DNA of 64,000 bases from Bog-532 sp963833835. GTDB taxonomy: Bacteria > Actinomycetota > Actinomycetes > Streptosporangiales > Streptosporangiaceae. The notes under the pieces were generated by a model. It was not told the origin of the DNA. It worked only from the letters and a program-made list of their open reading frames with translations, and made no database searches. A program made the position numbers and the translations under genes. Location of the stretch: positions 62,001 to 126,000 of the forward strand of contig CAWHZI010000007.1 of the NCBI GenBank assembly GCA_963833835.1, written 5' to 3'. Below, in pieces: positions 52,036 through 58,474 of the stretch. Within the stretch, counting starts at the first letter, position 1. Every line of letters begins with the position of its first letter.

Positions 52036-52898
52036 TCGCCTGACCCGCTCCCGGCGGGACGATCGAGGATCAGCCAGCCGCCGCAATAGTCCTCGACCCG
52101 GTAATGCCAGCCCGTCGGCGCGCCCAGGGCGAGCAGGGCCGCCCGGTCCAGCGTGCGCCGGTGCCCGAACAGCGCGGTGGGCGTGGCCTCGTACGGCACC
52201 GCCACAACCACCCGCCGCCGCGCGACACACATCGCCTGGCGCAGCAAGGCCGCACCCGCCTCCGCGTCGAGGTGTTCCAGTACGTGCAGCATGGCCACCG
52301 CGTCCACCGACCGCGCCCGCAGCGGCGGGCCGCCCGGCTCGACGAGCAGCGCCTGCACCGGTACTCCCAGCGCCTCGCTCACCGCGGCGGCCATCCGCAG
52401 CACACCCGGGTCGACGTCCGCCGCGGCGCAGGCTGTACCGCCCCGCGCCAGCAGCAGGGCCAGGAACCCGAAACCGCAGCCGAGGTCGAGGACGGTGCTG
52501 TGACCTTCGAGCAGAGCGATGGCCCGGCGGTGCACCTGCCCGTAACCGTCCCGGCCCGGATCGTCCGCGCGGGCCAGCGTGTTCCGGTAAAAGCTCAGCC
52601 AGGCGCGGTCCGGATCCGGATCGCTGGTGCCCACGACGCCGGCGAACGCCCGCGCGAAGACCCCATGGTCGGTGCTGACACCGGTGAGGGCACCCGCCAG
52701 GGCCTCGGCCAGGTCGTCGTCCAGCCCGGCCGAGCCGAAACCGTGCCGGACCTGCACGCGGCCGTCGTTCCGCCGCACCGCCTGCAGCGGCTGCCCGTCC
52801 GCCTCGCGTTCGACCACGACCTCACCGGCGGCGTAACGGCGCCCGCCCGGCGCGGGCATCGCGAACGTCGCCGCGCCCGGCATCATCGGACCGGTCAT
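52026..52898 (-). CDS. SAM-dependent methyltransferase, MftM-like
   Basis: A 290-aa class I methyltransferase: VLDLGCGFGFLALLLARGG (motif I, near 135-153), AAADVDPG, and AVAMLHVLEHLDAEAG. The N-terminal extension (LQAVRRNDGRVQVRHGFG; STDHGVFARAFAGVVGTSDP) and the end (YRVEDYCGGWLILDRP) recall MftM, the methyltransferase of the mycofactocin oligosaccharide. No other mycofactocin biosynthesis gene is in the window, but a mycofactocin-type SDR ends at 63675. ATGA overlap with the upstream hydrolase. The MftM assignment is from recalled family features and is moderate. Confidence 0.6.
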   Translation of the reverse strand: MTGPMMPGAATFAMPAPGGRRYAAGEVVVEREADGQPLQAVRRNDGRVQVRHGFGSAGLDDDLAEALAGALTGVSTDHGVFARAFAGVVGTSDPDPDRAWLSFYRNTLARADDPGRDGYGQVHRRAIALLEGHSTVLDLGCGFGFLALLLARGGTACAAADVDPGVLRMAAAVSEALGVPVQALLVEPGGPPLRARSVDAVAMLHVLEHLDAEAGAALLRQAMCVARRRVVVAVPYEATPTALFGHRRTLDRAALLALGAPTGWHYRVEDYCGGWLILDRPAGSGSGECG

Positions 52899-53821
52899 GC
52901 CGGCCGGACGCTGTCCCGGACGAAGTCGGCCACGATCTGCCCCAGGGTCTCGCCGACGTCCTCGGGCATGTTGTGGCCCGCCTCGGCCAGCCGGACGTGC
53001 GGCTGTCCGCTCGCGCCCGGCACGAGCTGCTGGAACATCGCGTCGGCGGCTCCGCCGATCGGGTCTTTCTCCCCGTACACGGTCAGGAACGGCCGCTTCC
53101 AGCGGGCCAGCGCCTCGCGTGAGTCCCGGACCGCTGACGACGACGGGTCGTCGGGGGTGACCGGGATGAGCGCGGGGAACACGCGGGCCCCGGCCTTGTA
53201 GTCATCCGCCGGGTAGGGAGCGTCGTAGGCGCGCAGCACATCCGGCGGGAGGGGCGTCGTGCAGGCGCGGCCGACGATCTCCGCCACGTCGAACTTCGGG
53301 GTGCTGGCCGCGAACTCCTGCCACGTGCGCAGGGCTTCGTTGGGCGGCATGTCGCCGGTGGGGTAGCCGTGGTTGGTGGCCACGTAGGCCACGGCGAGGT
53401 CGTCAGCCCCGGTCACCAGCCGCAGGCCGAGCAGGCCGCCCCAGTCGTGCCCGAGCAGTACCGCATCGTGCAGTTGCAGCGCCTGCACGAACGCCGTCAG
53501 CCAGCGCACGTGGGACTCGTAGGTGTAATCGGTCAGCGCGCCCGGCTTGTCGGAGCGGCCGAAGCCGATCAGGTCGGGGACGACCACCCGCAGGCCGCTG
53601 TCCACCAGGGGCCCGATCGTGCGGCGGAACATGAACGACCAGGCCGGCTCGCCGTGCAGCAGCAGCACCGGCCGCCCAGCCGGGTCGCCCTCGTCGAGAT
53701 AGTGCATGCGCAGTTCGCCCAGGGCCGGATCGGTCACGGTCACGTAATGGGGTGCGAATCCGAAGCCGGGCAGATCAGCGAACCGCTCCTCGGGGGTACG
53801 CAGAACCGTCATCTTTTTCAT
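52895..53821 (-). CDS. Haloalkane dehalogenase-like alpha/beta hydrolase
   Basis: A 308-aa protein of DhlA/HLD-I type: HGEPAWSFMFRR (56-67, with the halide-binding Trp position), nucleophile Asp126 in LLGHDWGGLLG, a likely acid in YGEKDPIGG and catalytic His in EAGHNMPEDVGE. Glu58/Trp61 after HG and Trp127 after the nucleophile favour dehalogenase over epoxide hydrolase, though the families overlap. It sits between CoM-synthesis genes and a methyltransferase in one operon, so a halogenated alkane/alkene or epoxide intermediate is a reasonable substrate guess. Confidence 0.75.
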   Translation of the reverse strand: MKKMTVLRTPEERFADLPGFGFAPHYVTVTDPALGELRMHYLDEGDPAGRPVLLLHGEPAWSFMFRRTIGPLVDSGLRVVVPDLIGFGRSDKPGALTDYTYESHVRWLTAFVQALQLHDAVLLGHDWGGLLGLRLVTGADDLAVAYVATNHGYPTGDMPPNEALRTWQEFAASTPKFDVAEIVGRACTTPLPPDVLRAYDAPYPADDYKAGARVFPALIPVTPDDPSSSAVRDSREALARWKRPFLTVYGEKDPIGGAADAMFQQLVPGASGQPHVRLAEAGHNMPEDVGETLGQIVADFVRDSVRPA

Positions 53822-53860
53822 CCTTCCGATAGAAGCCGGGCGATGTGAACGGGCACTGGG

Positions 53861-55333
53861 TCACGACCGGTCAGCGGCGGCCGCGGCCTCGGCGGTCAGC
53901 CGGTCCCGGGCCTGGCAGGCCGCGGCGAGCGAGCGCTCGTTCCAGGCCCGGTGGCGGCCGAGACGGTGGCGCAGGCGAGACGTTCCCGCGCGAATCTGGC
54001 TGGGCGCCGCGCCGCCGGCCTGGCCCCGGGCCAGGACCAGCGAACGGGGATCCATCGGCTTGAGTGCCACTCCGGCCAGCTCGGCCAGTCGGTCATGATC
54101 GGCGGGGCCCAGCCGGATGTCTCCTCTGGCCTGCGCCTCGCCGGCGACGCGGGCGACCAGCGAATGGGCGGTGCGGTAATCGAGACCCGCCTCCACCACC
54201 AGGCCTTCAGCGAGGTCGGCGGCGGCGGCGAAGCCATCGAGGGCCATCGCGGCCATTCGTGCCGCGTCGAAGCGGGCCCGCTGGATGACTTCGCCCATCA
54301 GCGTGCAGCCCTGACGGGCGATGTCGACGGTCTCCAGCACCTCGCCGTAGTTGAAGATCCAGTTGTCGGTCTGCGCCGAGGAGGTGTGCAGCGACGTGAC
54401 CAGGCCACCGGCGCGCCCCGCGACCTGGGCCGCGCCGGCCCGCACGACCGTGAGCGCGTACGGATTGCGCTTCTGCGGCAGGTAGACCGAGGCGCGGCAG
54501 TGTGCGTCGTCCAGTTCGGCGTAACCGAACGGTACGGTCGCGAACAGCTGGAGATCCTCTGCGGCTCGGCTGGCGGTGGTCGCGACGTGCGTAGCCGCGA
54601 AGCTGATGTCCAGCAGCCCGTCAACCGACCACATGGCGTCACGAGTCGTGGTGACCGTGCCGCCGAGACCGAGCCGGCGAAGATACCCGTCGCGTGAGAG
54701 CGGGATCGTCGTGCCCGCGACGCCGCCGGCGGCGACCGGTACCAGCCCGCAACGGCGCCAGGCCCGCTCGATGCGGTCGAGGTGACGGGCCGCTTCGCAC
54801 GCGCCGGACAGCAGGTAGTGCCCGAAGGTGGATACCTGAGCGGGCTGCCAGTAGGTCAGGTCGGCCCACCAGGATTCGGCGTGGGCGACGGCCTGCTCCA
54901 GGCTCGCCTCGGCCAGGTCGGCGACGGCCGCGTGCAGCCGCAGCAAGGCCGCCCGCGCGGCCAGGTAGAAGGCCACCCGTCCCGCCTCCCGCCGTGTCCG
55001 GCCCAGCGAGAGCCAACCGGCATCGCTGCCGACCCGGGTGCGCAGCATCTGCTCACGGCTGTTGTAGGCGTCGCCGTCGGCTGGGTCGTAGGCGAGTTCT
55101 TCCGGCCGCTGCCCAGCCAGATCGAGGACCGCGCGCAGCAGGGCCGTTCCGGCCGGCTCGGGTAGCAGGCCCCGGTCGCGGAGCCCGAGCAGGTGGGCCA
55201 GATCGGCCTGGCCGAGCCCGTCGTGCAGGTACGGCGCCTGCCGGGACTCGGTGCGGAACCCGGCCTCGACGAGCAGGTCGCTGGGCCCGGCGTCCAACCG
55301 GGTGCCCAGGCCCAGATAGTCCGAACCGCTCAT
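53861..55333 (-). CDS. Argininosuccinate lyase-like aspartase/fumarase-superfamily lyase (putative CoM biosynthesis)
   Basis: A 490-aa lyase with the superfamily signature in the form ASVYLPQKRNPYAL (near 285-300), the helical core, and a Ser/Thr-rich region YNSREQMLRTR in place of the classical ArgH start. The rest of arginine biosynthesis is absent. It follows the lyase/PLP fusion by 7 bp. In Xanthobacter CoM synthesis two lyases of this superfamily, XcbC1 and XcbD1, act after phosphosulfolactate synthase; this is one of the two candidates. The exact step (phosphate elimination to sulfoacrylate, or a later addition/elimination) cannot be assigned from sequence. Confidence 0.7.
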   Translation of the reverse strand: MSGSDYLGLGTRLDAGPSDLLVEAGFRTESRQAPYLHDGLGQADLAHLLGLRDRGLLPEPAGTALLRAVLDLAGQRPEELAYDPADGDAYNSREQMLRTRVGSDAGWLSLGRTRREAGRVAFYLAARAALLRLHAAVADLAEASLEQAVAHAESWWADLTYWQPAQVSTFGHYLLSGACEAARHLDRIERAWRRCGLVPVAAGGVAGTTIPLSRDGYLRRLGLGGTVTTTRDAMWSVDGLLDISFAATHVATTASRAAEDLQLFATVPFGYAELDDAHCRASVYLPQKRNPYALTVVRAGAAQVAGRAGGLVTSLHTSSAQTDNWIFNYGEVLETVDIARQGCTLMGEVIQRARFDAARMAAMALDGFAAAADLAEGLVVEAGLDYRTAHSLVARVAGEAQARGDIRLGPADHDRLAELAGVALKPMDPRSLVLARGQAGGAAPSQIRAGTSRLRHRLGRHRAWNERSLAAACQARDRLTAEAAAAADRS

Positions 55334-55340
55334 TTCGGGC

Positions 55341-57578
55341 TCATTCCTTCCTTCGGACGGCGTGCTCCGGACCGGTCACGCTGTCGAACAGGGCCGGCAG
55401 GCCGCCTGAGGCGAGTAGGACCGTGGCCCGTCCCGGGCCCGGGGCCCGGGCACCGTACGCCCGCCAGGCGGGACCGGTGAAAACCGGATCGAGCAGTACG
55501 CCGCAGCTCGACGCGACCCGTTCGGCGTAGCCTTCGTCCTGGCCGGCGGGACTGATGATCCGGAGGCGGCCCATGGCGGCCAGAGTCCTGGCCGGATCCG
55601 GCTGGACGGCATCCAGCAGGTTCCGGATCGCCTGGCGCGACTGCTCCGCGGTCTTGGCCACTGGGACTGCGTGCACGACCACGTCGTGCCGAACATCGTC
55701 GTCATCGAGCGCGAACAGCAGGCCGGCAGCCAGCCCCCCGCTGCCGAGCGCGGTCACGATGTCGATAGGCGCGCCGGTGCCGGCCTGGGACAAGATCTCC
55801 CGCAACAGGGCGAGGTAGCCGCGGACGCCGGCGGCCTCGGCACCCGCCCGGGCGATGCCGACCGCGGCCGGGCCGAGGTCCTCGGCCAGCGCGCGGATCG
55901 CGGCGTTGACGGCGGCGGCGCCGGGGGCCGACGCGGTGTGCAGCCGGGCTCCTGCGGACCGCGCGAGACCCATGGCCAGTGTCTGGGACGGGCCGGGATC
56001 AAGGACGCAGTGGCAGCCGAGGCCCAGCCTGGCCGCTGCCAGTGCCGCGAGTGCCACCCAGTTCGAATCCCGCCGGCCGCCGACCACCAGAGTGCGGGCA
56101 TCACGTTCGAGCACGGAACCAAGCAGCGGTTCCAGCGCGCGCACTTTGCTGCCCCCGAACGCGAACCCGCACAGATCCTCGCGTTTGACGAACACAGCTG
56201 GCTCAATCCCGGATTGCTGGAAAGGAGTCGGCCAGAGCCCGAGCCGGACACCGCCGGAAGCGGGCTGGGCGCCGGGGCGGTCAAGCCAGCGGTCGGTGAG
56301 AGCCACCGCGCTGGCTATGGCGGATTCCAGCGTCGCGTCGCTGGCCAGCCCGGCCCGGTGATCCGGCTCGTCCCGATCAGCGCCGGCGGCGGCCGAGCCC
56401 GCCCGCGTCGCGCGGTACGCGTCCGGGTAGCCGATCTGGCCGGCCAGTGCGCGGACCCTTTGCTCACTGAGCGCGTCCAGGCTCCGGGCCTCGATGTTCT
56501 CCCGCATGCGCTCCGCACGGATCTCGATGCCGTCGAGCAGTTCGCGGGCCAGGCTGCTGGCGCGCGTGAGCGCGCAGCACAGGTCGGGAAGCGCGATCCA
56601 CTCGGCTTTCCACACCCGGCCGTCACGCTCATGTTCAGTGACCGCTCCGGTGATCACGACCTCGGCGCTGGCCCGCACCAGGGTGTTCAGGGTGACCAGG
56701 TGTTCACTGCGTTCGGGGTTGCGCTTGTGCGGCATTGTGACGCTGCCGATCTGCACCGCGGTCGAGGCCTCGCCGAGCTCGCCAAGCTCGGGCCGTTGCA
56801 GCTGGTAGACCTCATTGCCGATCTTGGCCAGCGTGGCCGACACGAGCGTGGCCCAGGACGCGAACTCGGCGACACGATCACGTGAGGACCCCCAGGGCAA
56901 TGCCGGCGCGGACAGGCCCACCCGGTGGGCGAAGGCCGCCAGCAAGCGCGGCGCGTCCTCGCCCCAGTAGGCCAGGCTCCCCACCGAGCCGCCGATCGGC
57001 GCCGATTCCCACCGCAGGCGCCCCTGTCCCAGCCGGTGGAGCTGGCGCTCCATCTCGGCCCCCCACTGGGCGGCCTTGAAGCCAGCCGTGATCGGCACCG
57101 CGGGCTGGCCGTGCGTGCGCGCCAGCATCGCGGTGCGCCGGTGCTGGCGCGCGAGGACCCGCAACCTGGCCGCGATGGCTCGAAGGTCGCGGTCGAGGAG
57201 GTCGCCGACCCGCTGCAGGGTGAGGGCGGTCCAGGTGTCGGAGACATCCTGAACCGCGGTGGCGACGGCAATGTAGGGTCCCACATCCGGGCCGCTGACC
57301 TCGCGCAGCCACTCGACCAGGCCAGCGGTCGAGTGGCCGGTCTCGCGGGTACGAGCCGCGACGGCCGGCAGATCCACCGGTTGCCCGGCGACCTCGGCGA
57401 GCCGGTCGGCGGCGGCGCGGGGTATGGCTCCCAGGTCAGCCTGCGCGGCAGCGATGGCGGCGTAGATCCGCAGCCATTGGTGCAGCTGAGCGGGCTCGGC
57501 GAACCACTCTCGCATGTCACTGGTGGCCCACAGATGCCCGAAGATCGCTGAGTCACGCAGATGGGACGGTCCGGTCAT
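55341..57578 (-). CDS. Fusion of adenylosuccinate-lyase-like lyase and PLP-dependent desulfhydrase-like enzyme (putative CoM biosynthesis)
   Basis: A 745-aa protein. Residues 1 to about 440 are an aspartase/fumarase-superfamily lyase closest in style to PurB (ARTHGQPAVPITAGF; signature GSVTMPHKRNPERSE near 281). From about 445 a fold-type II PLP enzyme follows, like D-cysteine desulfhydrase/ACC deaminase (VKREDLCGFAFGGSKVRALE, with the Schiff-base Lys near 477; LGSGGLAAGL). The two halves correspond to an XcbC1/D1-type lyase and XcbE1 of Xanthobacter. ATG at 57578 overlaps the unknown gene (ATGA). The linker (about 415-445) is Ala/Arg/Asp-rich. Separate enzymes elsewhere, fused here. Confidence 0.78.
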   Translation of the reverse strand: MTGPSHLRDSAIFGHLWATSDMREWFAEPAQLHQWLRIYAAIAAAQADLGAIPRAAADRLAEVAGQPVDLPAVAARTRETGHSTAGLVEWLREVSGPDVGPYIAVATAVQDVSDTWTALTLQRVGDLLDRDLRAIAARLRVLARQHRRTAMLARTHGQPAVPITAGFKAAQWGAEMERQLHRLGQGRLRWESAPIGGSVGSLAYWGEDAPRLLAAFAHRVGLSAPALPWGSSRDRVAEFASWATLVSATLAKIGNEVYQLQRPELGELGEASTAVQIGSVTMPHKRNPERSEHLVTLNTLVRASAEVVITGAVTEHERDGRVWKAEWIALPDLCCALTRASSLARELLDGIEIRAERMRENIEARSLDALSEQRVRALAGQIGYPDAYRATRAGSAAAGADRDEPDHRAGLASDATLESAIASAVALTDRWLDRPGAQPASGGVRLGLWPTPFQQSGIEPAVFVKREDLCGFAFGGSKVRALEPLLGSVLERDARTLVVGGRRDSNWVALAALAAARLGLGCHCVLDPGPSQTLAMGLARSAGARLHTASAPGAAAVNAAIRALAEDLGPAAVGIARAGAEAAGVRGYLALLREILSQAGTGAPIDIVTALGSGGLAAGLLFALDDDDVRHDVVVHAVPVAKTAEQSRQAIRNLLDAVQPDPARTLAAMGRLRIISPAGQDEGYAERVASSCGVLLDPVFTGPAWRAYGARAPGPGRATVLLASGGLPALFDSVTGPEHAVRRKE

Positions 57579-58474
57579 GCGCCGGCGCTCCGCGACTCGC
57601 GCAGGAGCATGGTGAGGGCAGCTCGCACTTCGTCGAGGTTGGCGCCCCAGGGGACGGTCGCGACGTTTCCGGAACCGCGTATCCCGCGTTCGAGCAGACA
57701 GCATTTGGTCAGCCGCAGTGATGTTTCCGGCCACTGCGCCCTGCCGGTGGACGCGGGGCAGAAATCGATGGCCCGCGGATCGTCACCGTAGTGGTGGCGG
57801 TAGATCTGGCGGGACCGCTCACATCCGATCAGGGTCCACCCTGGTCTCAGGTCGGGTCCCGCATCGAGGTAACTCACGTCCTCCCGCGCGCCGTCACCGG
57901 CACCCCGGCAGGGCAGCAGATGGTGCGCGCCGGCCCGGCGCATCAGCATCGGCAGTGAGATTAGGCGGCTCACAATCCGGACCGGAGGCAGGTTCTCGTC
58001 GAACTGGACCGCCTGGCGGGCCATGTCGACGAGTTTGGCGGGATGCGGGGGCACCACCTCGTCGACGTAAACGGTCACCGGTGCCGGGTCGATGATGAAG
58101 TTCACGTGCCGATACCGGCCGGTGATGATGTAGGCCTGTGCGCCGGGTACACGGTGGGCGCAGGCGACCTCGGCGAGCGCGGTCGCGTTGCCGACATCGG
58201 TCTGCGGGCTGTCGATGAGCACAACCTCATCGATGCCCGCCAGCACGCGGGCTGCCTCCACGGGGACAAACAGCTCAGCCCCGGGCCCTTTATCGATCGC
58301 GAGCAGGGCGGCACGGCCGTCCCGGCGGGCCAGCAGGTAGTCGGTCCGCCGGTACACCTCGCGCCCGGTGATCCAGTTCAGCAGGGACACCGGGTCCAGA
58401 TCGACCGCGACATCCTGGATCGACAGCCCCCGGTAGGGCCGCGAGGTCAGGTTGGGGTGTGGTCCCGCAGTCAT
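57575..58474 (-). CDS. Conserved-looking 299-aa protein of the CoM operon, unknown function
   Basis: I do not recognise the family. Visible features: QDVAVDLDPVSLLNWITGRE near the start, a central YIITGRYRHVNFIIDPAPVT then VDEVVPPHPAKLVDMARQAV, a Cys/His-containing stretch (AHHLLPCRGAG; GCERSRQIYRHHYG; LTKCCLLERGIRGSGN). It has no signal peptide or membrane helix. It is locked between the PucR-ComA gene and the lyase/PLP fusion by 4-bp overlaps on each side, so it is very likely part of the same pathway. The bacterial CoM route still needs a decarboxylation step; this protein is one candidate, purely by position. Confidence 0.6.
   Translation of the reverse strand: MTAGPHPNLTSRPYRGLSIQDVAVDLDPVSLLNWITGREVYRRTDYLLARRDGRAALLAIDKGPGAELFVPVEAARVLAGIDEVVLIDSPQTDVGNATALAEVACAHRVPGAQAYIITGRYRHVNFIIDPAPVTVYVDEVVPPHPAKLVDMARQAVQFDENLPPVRIVSRLISLPMLMRRAGAHHLLPCRGAGDGAREDVSYLDAGPDLRPGWTLIGCERSRQIYRHHYGDDPRAIDFCPASTGRAQWPETSLRLTKCCLLERGIRGSGNVATVPWGANLDEVRAALTMLLRESRSAGA

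Noticed and set aside
52895..53821. Epoxide hydrolase instead of haloalkane dehalogenase
   Set aside because: Not excluded, but HGEPAWS and GHDWGG favour the dehalogenase type, so that name was preferred.
53861..57578. Arginine or purine biosynthesis genes (argH, purB)
   Set aside because: The lyase genes are coupled to ComA and a PLP domain, one is a fusion, and no other arginine or purine genes are nearby; only the superfamily membership is accepted.
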